64,000 bases of DNA from Photobacterium sp. DA100 (GCF_029223585.1 NZ_CP119423.1:2108001-2172000), one strand, 5' to 3'. Positions 1 to 9,302 are shown, counted from the first letter of the stretch. Notes: generated by a model not told the origin, from the letters alone. A program made the numbers and translations.

Positions 1-596
1 GTTGTTTCAATACTACCATCCATATATGTATATTCAGGAGAAAGCATTAGGTAGGTACCATCAGCACCAGGCTTCCAAGAAAGGTATGCCGCGGCCATCC
101 CACCGGTAATGCTGTCATCGGTTTCACCCATCATTTTGGTAAAGCCTTCGTCATACTGTCCAACCAAAGCACCTACACGGCCAAATACCACAAAATTGTC
201 GATACCTGGATCGAACATTGAAATCGCACCAACTGCTGCCGTGGTAAAGTTATTATTATCAATGAGATCTAAAGAAACAGCTGCGGTTGGTGCAAACTTG
301 TTACCAGTATTAAATACGTGGAAATACTGTAAGCGGCTATCTTTGTATTTGCCATCATTTCCCATGGTGCCTTCAACCGTACCCATCGCCATTTGACCAT
401 TATTCAAGCCAAATCCTACCGATGCTGAAAGTTTTACATCACCCTGGTTATTCATACCAACATAGCCTGAGGTACTTACAGCCGTTAGATTAGAGGGATC
501 AATGTTATTGTTCGCCGCTTCTGCTGCAAACGCAATATTAAGCCCCGCAAGCAAAAGAGTGGTAGCAATTAATGTTTTCGCAAAATATTTCATCAT
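1..596 (-). CDS. Secreted outer-membrane-like protein, N-terminal part (runs off the window)
   Basis: An open reading frame of about 198 residues continues past the left edge, so the C-terminus is missing. It opens with a classic Sec signal peptide (MMKYFAKTLI followed by a hydrophobic run ending ...NIAFA) and then a Gly/Asn/Asp-rich stretch with alternating polar and hydrophobic residues (for example SGYVGMNN, SASVGFGL, AVGAIS), as expected for transmembrane beta strands. A GGAG Shine-Dalgarno precedes the tandem ATG pair. No terminator or neighbour on this side is visible. It is probably a small outer-membrane beta-barrel or surface protein; the exact family is not recognised and no function is assigned. 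Confidence 0.7.
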   Translation of the reverse strand, partial: MMKYFAKTLIATTLLLAGLNIAFAAEAANNNIDPSNLTAVSTSGYVGMNNQGDVKLSASVGFGLNNGQMAMGTVEGTMGNDGKYKDSRLQYFHVFNTGNKFAPTAAVSLDLIDNNNFTTAAVGAISMFDPGIDNFVVFGRVGALVGQYDEGFTKMMGETDDSITGGMAAAYLSWKPGADGTYLMLSPEYTYMDGSIET

Positions 597-960
597 AGTT
601 CTCCGGTATTAAAAAACGCGGTGAACTATATGGATTTACATATCGTTCAAGTAGGTCATATCACGCCAAATTTTAATCTGTGTTTTACATCCACAAACAA
701 ACACCAACCAATGAAATTGGAATTTATTAATTTACAGCCGTAACGCTCTGAGGCTCTTTATTCCATGAATAAGCTTTAACTTGGTCCTTTTTTAACCCGG
801 CTATTATGATTGGCGCGTTATGACCTAAAATATATTGGTTAAATTCTCTATATTACTCGACACAGCTTAGTTGTAGCAAAAACCTGAACGAATTCTTTTT
901 AAATCTATTGTTATCAATTTTGATCAACATTACCTCCAATCTCTATCAGGAGCCAAACAG
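597..960. promoter_or_regulatory. Divergent intergenic region
   Basis: This A+T-rich 364-base gap separates two divergent genes, the outer-membrane-like gene on the minus strand and the amidohydrolase on the plus strand, so it must hold both promoters. A TATCAGGAGC segment just before 961 supplies the ribosome binding site of the amidohydrolase. No convincing operator or small gene was found. Confidence 0.5.
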
Positions 961-2529
961 ATGAAATCTATGCACTCATGGGCGAAAAAGGCATCAATCC
1001 TAAGCCTTGGCTTGCTATCTCCGTTTGCGATCGCGGCAAACTACGATACGGTGATCCTCAATGGTCGTGTCATTGATCCCGAAACACAATTTGATGCGAT
1101 CGCCAATATCGGTATTAAAGGCAATCAAATCGCGACTATCACCACTGAATCGATTAGCGGTGAAACAACCATCGATGCAACAGGTAAAGTCGTGGCTCCG
1201 GGTTTTATTGACGTTCATGCCCATGGTCAGAACATTGGTGATTACCGTATGCAAGCCATGCAAGGCGTTACCACTATGCTTGAGCTAGAGTCAGGTGTTC
1301 TACCTATTAGTGATTGGTACAAAGCACAGGGTGAAAAAGGCTTGCCCCTCAACTATGGCGCCGCTGCAGGTTGGACGTATGCTCGTATCGCGACATTCAG
1401 CGATACTCAGCCAGAGGCAACCGCAGGTTACTTCCAGAAAGCACAGTCACGTGATGATTGGAAAATGGACATTGCAACCCCAGAACAGCAAGAGAAGATC
1501 CTGAAGCTAATCGAACAGGGCTTGGATGAAGGTGGACTAGGTATTGGTATCAATGCAGGCTATGCACCCGGTCACGGCCAGAAAGAATATTACGCATTAG
1601 CAGAGCTCGCCGCTGAACAAGGCGTGGCCACATATACCCATGTGCGTTATGCCAGCAACGCTGAGCCTCAGAGCTCATTTGAAGCAGTGAAAGAATTGAT
1701 TGGCAATGCGGCGATCACCGGCGCGCACATGCACCTATGCCACATTAACAGTACCTCTTTGAAGGATATCGATAGGATTTTACCTATGGTCGAAAAGGCC
1801 AAAGATCAAGGTATTAACGTTACCGTGGGCGCCTATCCATATGGCGCAGCAAGTACTGTTGTCGGGGCTGCAATGTTCCAAGGTGAAGGTTGGCGTGAAC
1901 GTATGGGCTCAACGGCAGAAAACTTCCAGTTGGGTAAAAAGCGTATGACCGAGGAACAACTGGCAGACTACCAAGAGAACAACCCGGGTACCTTCATCGT
2001 CTGGCATTTCCTCGATGAAAACAACCCAGAAGATCTGGCTAAACTTGACGCTTCTATTTTGAGCCCGGATGTACTTATTGAGTCGGATGAGATGTTTTGG
2101 ATGCACATGGACGAAGATGGACATGTCGATAATTATGCTGGTGACGAATGGCCTTTACCGAAAGACTTGTTCTCACACCCTCGTTCAAACGGCACTTTTG
2201 CAAAAGTACTGCGAGTATACGTCAGAGAGCGCGGCCTACTCTCGATGTCTGATGCATTGCGCAAAATGACACTCATGCCCGCACAACTACTGGAAGACTT
2301 TGTTCCACAGATGAAGCGCAAAGGTCGACTTCAAGCAGAAATGGATGCCGATATCGTTGTCTTTGATCCAGAAACCATTGCAGATATGAGTACCTACCAA
2401 GATCCAAACCATCCAGCCGTTGGGGTACATTGGCTATTGGTTAATGGGGAAATTGTTGTTAAAGACACCAATCTCGATACCACGGTTCAGGCCGGCCAAC
2501 CGATCCGTCGTACCCAAACCGGTCAGTAA
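961..2529 (+). CDS. Secreted amidohydrolase, N-acyl-D-amino-acid (D-glutamate) deacylase family
   Basis: This 522-residue protein belongs to the metal-dependent amidohydrolase superfamily, D-aminoacylase branch, which removes acyl groups from N-acyl-D-amino acids. A signal peptide of about 26 residues (ending SPFAIAA) sends it to the periplasm. The N-terminal composite beta-sandwich (NGRVIDPETQFDA) is followed by the metal-binding HxH motif (GFIDVHAHG, H86 and H88), later HVRY, CHINSTS and ESDEM segments supplying further ligand candidates, and the C-terminal GRLQAEMDADIVVFDP strand typical of the fold. AGGAG lies 8 bases before the ATG. A hairpin terminator follows directly, so it is probably monocistronic. 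It is convergent with an AraC regulator. Substrate specificity (D-Glu, D-Asp or other) is inferred from family resemblance only. Confidence 0.85.
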   Translation: MKSMHSWAKKASILSLGLLSPFAIAANYDTVILNGRVIDPETQFDAIANIGIKGNQIATITTESISGETTIDATGKVVAPGFIDVHAHGQNIGDYRMQAMQGVTTMLELESGVLPISDWYKAQGEKGLPLNYGAAAGWTYARIATFSDTQPEATAGYFQKAQSRDDWKMDIATPEQQEKILKLIEQGLDEGGLGIGINAGYAPGHGQKEYYALAELAAEQGVATYTHVRYASNAEPQSSFEAVKELIGNAAITGAHMHLCHINSTSLKDIDRILPMVEKAKDQGINVTVGAYPYGAASTVVGAAMFQGEGWRERMGSTAENFQLGKKRMTEEQLADYQENNPGTFIVWHFLDENNPEDLAKLDASILSPDVLIESDEMFWMHMDEDGHVDNYAGDEWPLPKDLFSHPRSNGTFAKVLRVYVRERGLLSMSDALRKMTLMPAQLLEDFVPQMKRKGRLQAEMDADIVVFDPETIADMSTYQDPNHPAVGVHWLLVNGEIVVKDTNLDTTVQAGQPIRRTQTGQ

Positions 2530-2540
2530 CCCATGGCACT

Positions 2541-2566
2541 GCGCGCAGTTTTACTGCGCGCTTTTT
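2541..2566 (+). terminator. Rho-independent terminator of the amidohydrolase gene
   Basis: A perfect 9-base inverted repeat (GCGCGCAGT / ACTGCGCGC) with a TTT loop is followed by TTTTT. It starts 11 bases after the amidohydrolase stop and overlaps the last codons of the convergent AraC gene. Confidence 0.85.
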
Positions 2567-3519
2567 AAATTGAGCCTACGATATTGCGCTGGCGTCATTC
2601 CCGTCCAAGCGCGAAACGCACGATTAAAGTTAGATAGATCACTATAACCGCACCGCCATGCCACCTCTTCTGGCGGCAACACTTCTTCGCCGAGCAGCGT
2701 CCTAGCTACTTTTGATCTCGACTCATCTCGAAGTCGTTTTAGCGATAGCCCCTTTTCGGCCAACTTTCTTTGCAGAGTGCGTGACGACATATTGAGAAAC
2801 TTTGCAAACCAGTCAACGGTAAACCAAGGCAAAATGGCGTAAGTATGAGACAAGCGTTTAATGTGTTCAGACCATTCAACATCGCTGCTAGCAGGCGGAA
2901 TCGGCTGAAACGTATCTGCCAACTGAATTCTTAATGCGCCATACGGATGCGCAAAGCTCATGCGTGTGGTTGGAAAAGACAGGGCTAACCCATGGGTTAA
3001 GTGCTCAGGGAAGCTCATATAAACATGCTCTGGCGCCCATCGTTCACCAAGAAAAAGGCGACACATAGAGAGCAGTGCGAAAGAGCGAAACCACTCTGTT
3101 TGATCAAACCCGGGAGCAGAGGGGTGATACGCACTGCGGTGACACAGATACCAATACCCTTCAATTTTCTCAACCCAAATCACGACATGGCTGCTTAGCT
3201 CAGGCATCAATTTGATCAGTGTTTCTATCGCCTCACCTAAATCCCGACAACGATTGAGGCTCTCTTCAAGAAATGGCGATATCTGAGCTACTGTGATTAA
3301 TTTCCCAACCTCTAAACCAACCCCCTGGTTTGTCTGACGGACCATCTCCATCAAGAAAAACATCATTTGCTGGGAAGATAACCAGATTTGCCTGGTGCCT
3401 ATGTCTTCTGGGATATCGAACTTGCTAGCAACACTTTTCCACTCAATTCGATTATTTTCAAAATAACGAATGAAAGGCACTAAATTCTGTGAACTTGTAG
3501 TATTAACATTGGAAGTCAC
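2551..3519 (-). CDS. AraC-family transcriptional regulator with arabinose-binding-like N-domain
   Basis: The C-terminal third carries the two helix-turn-helix units of AraC/XylS proteins (SSRTLQRKLAEKG, then WRCGYSDLSNFNRAFRAWTGMTPAQYR). The N-terminal two thirds resemble the effector domain seen in OruR/ArgR-type AraC proteins. I choose the GTG at 3519 (protein begins TSNVNTTSS) because an AGGAG Shine-Dalgarno sits 5 bases upstream; the frame stays open a further 9 codons to a TTG with no such site. About 322 residues. It is convergent with the secreted amidohydrolase and could control it, but nothing in the sequence proves that. The effector is unknown. Confidence 0.85.
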   Translation of the reverse strand: MTSNVNTTSSQNLVPFIRYFENNRIEWKSVASKFDIPEDIGTRQIWLSSQQMMFFLMEMVRQTNQGVGLEVGKLITVAQISPFLEESLNRCRDLGEAIETLIKLMPELSSHVVIWVEKIEGYWYLCHRSAYHPSAPGFDQTEWFRSFALLSMCRLFLGERWAPEHVYMSFPEHLTHGLALSFPTTRMSFAHPYGALRIQLADTFQPIPPASSDVEWSEHIKRLSHTYAILPWFTVDWFAKFLNMSSRTLQRKLAEKGLSLKRLRDESRSKVARTLLGEEVLPPEEVAWRCGYSDLSNFNRAFRAWTGMTPAQYRRLNLKSAQ

Positions 3520-3615
3520 AGGCTCTCCTGGCGCAAAATGACCCAAATAAGGATTCTTTGCTTGATTATAGCCATTGGAGAGTCAATTGGAGATACCTAA
3601 TGCTCCTATCAACAA

Positions 3616-3643
3616 CAAAAAAAGCGGCATATGAATGCCGCTT
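3616..3643 (-). terminator. Terminator of the S1/P1 nuclease gene
   Basis: AAGCGGCAT / ATGCCGCTT forms a 9-base stem with a 4-base loop, and reading on the minus strand it is followed by a run of seven T. It lies about 20 bases after the nuclease stop codon. Confidence 0.88.
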
Positions 3644-3663
3644 ACGCTATCGGATCAAAAGGC

Positions 3664-4566
3664 TTAGTGTGTGCCGAAAGCCGTATTTAGCTCGTCGGCC
3701 AAGCGGTAACCAGCCTGGGTCAATCGCTGTTTTACCAACTCAGTCCCCTTTTGGTAGTAGGCTTGAGATGGCGCGGTATCTTTCTCGACACTGTAACCAA
3801 AGTCAGCCAAAGCGAAGCTTTCCTTGACCCACAGATCCACGTCTGCCACTGGTCCAAGTTCCATGTTTCCCTTAGGGAAGTCTTGCTGTAGCGAAGCCGC
3901 GAAGGCATGAATGTTATGCGCTTTATCCAACATACCCATGCCGCTATCCCATAGATGATGCAGATCTTTTTGCGGGACATCCAACGTATGCTTGTTTGCG
4001 CCAAGGTCTGTGACACATTCCGTTGTACTCAGGCTCTGCGAAATAGAATGCATTGGCTGGTGCGAGTCGCCAGCAACATGACTCATGAACATCAGGCTTG
4101 CGGCCTGCGGGTTGTGCTTGAAGTCTTCGTAGAGGTAACCCGCCACCAGCTTGATATTCGGGGTATGGACAAAGTCACACTGGCTGCTTGCCGGGTACGT
4201 TTGGTTAATGTAATGCCATGCACCTGTTTCTTTCTCGTCCCACTGATTCAGTGTCGCAGGGATTGTCTCTCCCATTTGCTGCCATACCTGCTCTGCCGGT
4301 GTTTTGCGGATCAGATCAGGTACCATAGCCATTTTCGCAAACTGGCTTGCGCCCTCAAAACTGTCCATTTTCTGCTGAACGTCGTGAGGCATCGACTGAT
4401 AAGCTTTGTGCGCAAGTTCATCAACCTGCACTTTCACTGCTGGTTCCAAGTTCTGGTAGGCAATTTCCGCCACAGTGATATGCCCTTGGTAGTTCCATGC
4501 CAGCGCTGAAGTCGGTGCTAGCGCCAACGCTGCCATTGCCGAGGCTACAAGAGTAATTTTTTTCAT
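3664..4566 (-). CDS. S1/P1-type secreted nuclease
   Basis: This is a zinc-dependent single-strand nuclease of the S1/P1 family, better known from fungi and plants. A signal peptide (MKKITLVASAMAAL...SALA) is followed by AWNYQGH, which would leave the Trp that in this family serves as N-terminal zinc ligand at or one residue from the mature N-terminus. Further ligands are visible in the HVAGDSHQPMH motif and in LHHLWDSG. Length (300 residues) fits the family. I place the start at the second ATG (4566), where the signal peptide begins; four extra codons are possible upstream. Hairpin terminators isolate it as a single gene. Likely role: periplasmic or extracellular degradation of single-stranded nucleic acid and 3'-nucleotides, perhaps for phosphate scavenging (inference). 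Confidence 0.88.
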   Translation of the reverse strand: MKKITLVASAMAALALAPTSALAWNYQGHITVAEIAYQNLEPAVKVQVDELAHKAYQSMPHDVQQKMDSFEGASQFAKMAMVPDLIRKTPAEQVWQQMGETIPATLNQWDEKETGAWHYINQTYPASSQCDFVHTPNIKLVAGYLYEDFKHNPQAASLMFMSHVAGDSHQPMHSISQSLSTTECVTDLGANKHTLDVPQKDLHHLWDSGMGMLDKAHNIHAFAASLQQDFPKGNMELGPVADVDLWVKESFALADFGYSVEKDTAPSQAYYQKGTELVKQRLTQAGYRLADELNTAFGTH

Positions 4567-4767
4567 ACTTGACCACATTTACATTTTGTTACATTCGGCG
4601 CTACTTTGCGCCTCCTCACAGCCGTGGTCAAGAAAATATCCCTGATAAGCATTTAATTGAGCACGTAATCGATTAACAGCACCTAAAACGTTCATTTATC
4701 AAACAAAACGTTCTTGCTATCATCAACTAGGATTAAACCGACAAACAAAAATCATTGTAGGCAGAAG

Positions 4768-5691
4768 ATGCAACTGGATAACTTCGATTTAAATTTACTC
4801 AAAGTGTTAGTCGTCCTGCTGCAAGAAAAGAATACTCGCAAGGCTGCCGAGCGCTTAGGGATCAGCCAACCGGCGGTCAGTCGTGCGTTGGTCAAAATCC
4901 GTAGCCATTTTGACGATCCACTGTTTATCCGCCAGCCCAGAGGCTTAAAGCTCACCCCGAAAGCGCAAGGGTTAGAGCAAGAACTTCCGAAAGTGTTGTC
5001 CCTTCTTGCCAGTACATTGCAAGGGGATGACTTCAATCCCAGTGAACTGTCCGGCCAGTTCCGTATTGCGCTGCACAGTTACTTATCCGAAAGCCACGGC
5101 TATGCGCTATTCGAAGCCATAAGCCAACAGGCCCCGAACCTCGATATTGAAATCCACAATTACAGCGCGGCAACGGTCAGCCAATTAATCAATCAGGAGC
5201 TGGATGCCGGGATCAGCTTCTATCCGGTCGGTGTCCCCAAGGCATTGCGGCAAGTTCCTGTCGCACAAACCTTAATTGGAGGGGTCTGCAAAAGTTCGCA
5301 CGAATTAGCCGGGCAAACCACCCCTATCGCCACCATCTTGAACTATCCCATCACTGGTTTGATTTTGCCGGATTTGAACAACCAGTACATGCTGATCCAG
5401 CAATTGTTTCCTGAAGGGACAGTGCTAAAACCCAAGCTTAGAAGCCAGTACCTGAGCAATGTACTCAGATATATCAGCGACAACAATGCGATTTGTATCT
5501 GCCCGAAGACATCTCTCGCCAACCTCTCTCCCAGTGAATATGCATTCATCGAGTTTGCCGGCCTCGAGGACAAACTCACCATGCAGATTTGCCTGACCTT
5601 CAACAATAACCTATTCCGCAGTGCCAAGTACCTTTGGCTCGAAGAATTGGTGCGAAAGGTCTTCGCCAGCGCCGATCAACAACAGTCATAA
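4768..5691 (+). CDS. LysR-family transcriptional regulator
   Basis: A 307-residue LysR protein. The first 60 residues hold the winged helix-turn-helix (LDNFDLNLLKVLVVL, then RLGISQPAVSRALVKIR), followed by the periplasmic-binding-protein-like effector domain from about residue 90. The ATG at 4768 puts the helix-turn-helix at its usual distance from the N-terminus; the frame extends 18 codons further to a TTG, but those codons resemble non-coding DNA. The neighbours are an S1/P1 nuclease (divergent) and a DUF3179 protein (convergent); LysR proteins often act on the divergent gene, so nuclease control is possible. The effector is unknown. Confidence 0.9.
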   Translation: MQLDNFDLNLLKVLVVLLQEKNTRKAAERLGISQPAVSRALVKIRSHFDDPLFIRQPRGLKLTPKAQGLEQELPKVLSLLASTLQGDDFNPSELSGQFRIALHSYLSESHGYALFEAISQQAPNLDIEIHNYSAATVSQLINQELDAGISFYPVGVPKALRQVPVAQTLIGGVCKSSHELAGQTTPIATILNYPITGLILPDLNNQYMLIQQLFPEGTVLKPKLRSQYLSNVLRYISDNNAICICPKTSLANLSPSEYAFIEFAGLEDKLTMQICLTFNNNLFRSAKYLWLEELVRKVFASADQQQS

Positions 5692-5696
5692 GCAAC

Positions 5697-5723
5697 AAAA
5701 AAGGGAAGCGCCCTGCACTTCCC
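5697..5723 (-). terminator. Terminator of the DUF3179 gene
   Basis: GGGAAG / CTTCCC with a 9-base loop, followed on the minus strand by six T. It sits between the convergent LysR and DUF3179 stops and may act on both strands. Confidence 0.65.
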
Positions 5724-5753
5724 CCCTCAACCTCGGCACCTATCGCTTGTTAC

Positions 5754-6923
5754 CTAGCTCATCAACTTCGTTTCTGGGAACCAGTGCGACCACACCATCC
5801 AGAATATACCGTTCTGGGTCGGCACTTGCTCCAAGCGCCCCCATTCCGAGTCTGTCTCGCCCTTGAAGTTTATTTCACCAAACGTTACTCGCTGCCCTTC
5901 TTTTTCCAGGCTGAAGAGGTTCACAATGTCGTACTCTTCACTGTAGACCAAGACATAGGGTTTCCCAGCCATTTCAAACTCATATACCGGGTTTTGCTTG
6001 GCAAACTCATGAGTAAAGGCGATCTGCTTTCCGTCGCTGTTCAGTCCCCATACCTGCTCTTTGGCATTTAACCTTTCATCGGCCATATCCAAAGTCGGAA
6101 AGATAGCGCCACGCTCCGGATCGAACTGCTTCTCCATTGGCTTATCAAAAGCTTTGACTAACAGCTTGTCCATCCAACGGTCAAACGGGTAGATAAACAC
6201 CTCGGCATCTGGATAGATCTCTTTGAATGCCTCCCATGTCATCATTGTATTTGGGTACTGCTTGATATCAGATTCACCAAACTCAGTTTCCATAGTGATT
6301 TGTTGAATAAGATCACCGGAGTTACGCTCGACCATCACTAAGTTATTGTGGGTTTGGATAAGTATACCAAGATCGGCTTTCTCACCGTGTCCAATATCTT
6401 GATCGATGACCACAGGCAGGTTGCTCAAACCACAAAACGTCATCGCCACCTCTTCGCCGCCTATAGTATCCCCGGCAATATGGGGGATCCTCAGGTGCGA
6501 GCGCGGGAAGCCCCGTACATCACCATTGATTTCTACCGCATAAATAATTTCTTCTTTACGTAGTTGATTGTTGGCCTGGGCAACGGTCATGTAAATGGCA
6601 TCGGTTTGTCTGGGCGGAAACAGCAAACTCAGTAAGAAATTAGCCGAAATAATACACACCAACACACCTTTGCTGGCCCACCGCATCCTGCGGTTCGTCC
6701 ACAGCTTCGCCTTAGTATGCAAATACCAGAGGTAAGCCAGCAATGCCATGTTCAATGCAATAAAGTACTCACTGTAGTGATAGTACGCCACGGTCCAGCT
6801 ACGTGGTAAATTCAAACTTTGACCGGGCTCGGTCATCACAACGGCTGAAAAAATGGAAAAGAAAGCCGTAACAATAGCAACAATATAGAAGTGGATTTTA
6901 CGCACCTTTCGAGAATCACTCAT
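5754..6923 (-). CDS. DUF3179-domain membrane protein
   Basis: A 389-residue protein with three hydrophobic segments in the first 110 residues (IVAIVTAFFSIFS, YFIALNMALLAYLW, GVLVCIISANFLLSLLF) and a large soluble C-terminal domain matching DUF3179 (IIYAVEINGDVRGFPRSHL, VAMTFCGLSNLPVV, WEAFKEIYPDAEVF, KPYVLVYSEE). The function of DUF3179 is not established. The ATG at 6923 has a strong GGAGG 7 bases upstream; the reading frame continues upstream, but that part has no coding character. A terminator separates it from folD upstream, so it has its own promoter. The membrane segments and ordered soluble domain suggest a domain on the periplasmic face (inference). Confidence 0.82.
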   Translation of the reverse strand: MSDSRKVRKIHFYIVAIVTAFFSIFSAVVMTEPGQSLNLPRSWTVAYYHYSEYFIALNMALLAYLWYLHTKAKLWTNRRMRWASKGVLVCIISANFLLSLLFPPRQTDAIYMTVAQANNQLRKEEIIYAVEINGDVRGFPRSHLRIPHIAGDTIGGEEVAMTFCGLSNLPVVIDQDIGHGEKADLGILIQTHNNLVMVERNSGDLIQQITMETEFGESDIKQYPNTMMTWEAFKEIYPDAEVFIYPFDRWMDKLLVKAFDKPMEKQFDPERGAIFPTLDMADERLNAKEQVWGLNSDGKQIAFTHEFAKQNPVYEFEMAGKPYVLVYSEEYDIVNLFSLEKEGQRVTFGEINFKGETDSEWGRLEQVPTQNGIFWMVWSHWFPETKLMS

Positions 6924-7043
6924 ATTCGCCTCCAACAGACTGAAGTGAAGTAATGGGTGCATTCTAAAAGAGCTGATAAAAGCAGCAATCACACCATCTG
7001 TATCGTTGATATACCAACTTTGGTATATCGCGATCTCTGATAT

Positions 7044-7070
7044 AAAAAAAGCGCTACCTAGGTAGCGCTT
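7044..7070 (-). terminator. Terminator of the folD-like gene
   Basis: A perfect 22-base palindrome (AAGCGCTACCT / AGGTAGCGCTT) is followed on the minus strand by a T run of about seven. It lies 29 bases downstream of the folD-like stop. Confidence 0.88.
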
Positions 7071-7098
7071 TTCCAATAAATTGATAGGTTTAAAGCCT

Positions 7099-7905
7099 TT
7101 ATTTAGACTGACAGAGCTTAACCGCATTGCCCAACACATTCAGGCAGGTCAGACGGCCAACTCCACCCGGCACCGGAGTGATAGCAGCCGCTGACAGATG
7201 ACCATCCTGGTGCTTGATATCGCCCACCAGCTTACCGTCCACACGGTTGATGCCGACATCGATAATCAGCTGGCCTTCAATAAACTGGGTATTGTCCAGT
7301 GTGCCGTGGAAACCCGTTGCCACCACAATCACATCAAACTGGTTCCAGTCGACCGCCTCTAGATCAGAGCGGCTGTTGAAGCTCGATACAGTACTCTGAC
7401 GGTTGATCAGTTCAATCGCTAGCGGTTTGCCGACAATATTACTGCGGCCAAGTACGGCTACTTTCAAGCCAGGGAAGCTGTACTCACCACAGTGGGCTTC
7501 GATAATATCTATCGCCGCCTGAACCGTACATGGCAAGACCGGGTTCTGCCCGAGTACTAGCTGGCCCAGCGCCTCAGAGCCAAAGCCATCAACATCGACC
7601 GCGGCCGGCAGGTCTGGAGCTTCCAGTCCATTAGGTAGAGGCAGCTGGAATAAAATTGGATGATCCGCTTTCTCGGCCAAGCCATCAAGATCTGCCTGCG
7701 TTGTCCCTTCTTCAGGTAAGACAATGTGATGGCAAGGAAGCTCAAGCGCTTCGAACAGGCGTACCTTGTTCCTCACATAGACCTTACTGGCAGGATCATC
7801 ACCGACAGTAACAATAGTCAGTTGAACGGAAACGCTGCCTGCGTCGATTTTCTCTTTAAGCTCAGCCAACTTGGCTTCATAAAGTGTATTAATTACTGCT
7901 TTCAT
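7099..7905 (-). CDS. folD: Divergent FolD-type methylenetetrahydrofolate dehydrogenase/cyclohydrolase
   Basis: FolD oxidises 5,10-methylene-THF with NADP and hydrolyses the methenyl product to 10-formyl-THF. The catalytic segment SKVYVRNKVR (conserved Tyr and Lys), FQLPLPNGL, VDVDGF, the nucleotide-binding LGRSNIVGKPL and the C-terminal PGGVGRLT are all present. The protein is short (268 residues against about 285), and several usually invariant positions differ: PCTV where most FolD have PCTP, and PGGVGRLT where most have PGGVGPMT. It therefore looks like a second, diverged FolD rather than the housekeeping copy. It may keep both activities or only one. It is followed by its own terminator. 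Confidence 0.8.
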   Translation of the reverse strand: MKAVINTLYEAKLAELKEKIDAGSVSVQLTIVTVGDDPASKVYVRNKVRLFEALELPCHHIVLPEEGTTQADLDGLAEKADHPILFQLPLPNGLEAPDLPAAVDVDGFGSEALGQLVLGQNPVLPCTVQAAIDIIEAHCGEYSFPGLKVAVLGRSNIVGKPLAIELINRQSTVSSFNSRSDLEAVDWNQFDVIVVATGFHGTLDNTQFIEGQLIIDVGINRVDGKLVGDIKHQDGHLSAAAITPVPGGVGRLTCLNVLGNAVKLCQSK

Positions 7906-8018
7906 ACTACTTACTGTTTGTGACGAATCTCTTGTTTATAACCAACTGATTCTACTTCAACATTGAGATAGGACAATTAAAATGTGGTTGCCCTCACATA
8001 ATTGCCCTATTTAGTAGA

Positions 8019-9302
8019 TTATGCAGTAACTGGCTGTGTTTCCACCGCATCTTGTGCTTTTGCACGCAGAACTTTTGCTACGTGTGCTTTCATTACAACA
8101 GAAATCACCAAGGCTACCGACAAGATACCAACGAAGATATACATGGTCATGGTGTAGCTGCCTGTTAGGTTACGAACAAACGCAGCTAGAGAAGAGCCAG
8201 ACAGACCCGCCAGTGCCCATGCGGTCAATACGTAACCATGGATCGCACCAAGTTGCTTAGTACCGAACAAGTCACCAATGTAAGCAGGAAGTGTAGAGAA
8301 ACCACCGCCGTAACAAGTCATGATAACGAACACCACAATCTGGAATGCAATTGCGTTTGACAGTGAAGGCAGCATGAAGAAAGCCGCAATCTGGATAACA
8401 AAGAACAGCATAAAGGTGTTCGGGCGCGTTAGGTAGTCAGATGCTGCAGACCACAGTAGGCGGCCCAGACCATTAAGCAGCCCCATCACACCCACCATGG
8501 TGGCCGCTTCCATTGCTGTTAGACCAGCAATTTCCTGAGCCATTGGTGACGCTGCAGAAATAATCGCGATACCACAAGTGATGTTGATGAAAATCATCAC
8601 CCATAGACCCCAGAACGTTGGTGTACGAACTGCATCGTTTGCGCTTGATTGATTCAAGTCTGCCGCAGGTTTCTTAGCTGCCGCATTTTCGTTACTTTCA
8701 ACCATAGACGCTGGCTTCCAACCTTCAGGCGGACGCTCAAGGTAAAGCGATGCCGAAAGCATAACAACAAAGTACGTTGCACCCAAAATGAAGAAGGTCG
8801 TAGATAGGCCGACAGCGCTAATCAACGCTTGGATAACCGGACTTGCAATCATTGACGCAAAACCAAAACCCATGATGGCCAAGCCTGTCGCCAAACCACG
8901 GCGGTCTGGGAACCATTTAATAAGGGTCGAAACCGGCGTTACATAACCCATACCCAGGCCGATACCCGCCAGCACACCGTAGCTGAAATACAATAGGTAT
9001 AGGCTTTCCATTGCAACGGCAATACCTGAGCCGGCAATACCTGCACCAAAGAAAGTCGCAGCGATCATACCGGTGAAACGTGGACCTTTTTTCTCAACCA
9101 CATGACCCATAACGGCAGCCGAAGCGCCCAAGAAGAAAATAGCGATACCAAAGGTCAGGGAGATTTGCTGCAAATCCCAACCAAACGCCTCATGAAGTGG
9201 ATTGGAAAATACACTCCACGCATAAACAGAACCAATTGAAATATGAATACCTACCGCAGATAGCGCAATTAGCCAGCGATTTTTCACTTGTGCTGTTTTC
9301 AT
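8019..9302 (-). CDS. OFA-family MFS transporter (oxalate/formate antiporter-like)
   Basis: A 427-residue integral membrane protein with 12 predicted transmembrane helices. The N-terminal signature SIGSVYAWSVFSNPL is typical of the oxalate:formate antiporter branch of the major facilitator superfamily, and the loop 2-3 equivalent VEKKGPR and PDRRGLATGLAIMGFGFAS match the MFS motifs. The hydrophilic central loop (about residues 196-220) is normal. Many Vibrionaceae carry such carriers and the true substrate (a monocarboxylate?) is not known. It stands alone, with about 500 bases of upstream A+T-rich DNA that presumably carries the promoter. Confidence 0.88.
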   Translation of the reverse strand: MKTAQVKNRWLIALSAVGIHISIGSVYAWSVFSNPLHEAFGWDLQQISLTFGIAIFFLGASAAVMGHVVEKKGPRFTGMIAATFFGAGIAGSGIAVAMESLYLLYFSYGVLAGIGLGMGYVTPVSTLIKWFPDRRGLATGLAIMGFGFASMIASPVIQALISAVGLSTTFFILGATYFVVMLSASLYLERPPEGWKPASMVESNENAAAKKPAADLNQSSANDAVRTPTFWGLWVMIFINITCGIAIISAASPMAQEIAGLTAMEAATMVGVMGLLNGLGRLLWSAASDYLTRPNTFMLFFVIQIAAFFMLPSLSNAIAFQIVVFVIMTCYGGGFSTLPAYIGDLFGTKQLGAIHGYVLTAWALAGLSGSSLAAFVRNLTGSYTMTMYIFVGILSVALVISVVMKAHVAKVLRAKAQDAVETQPVTA

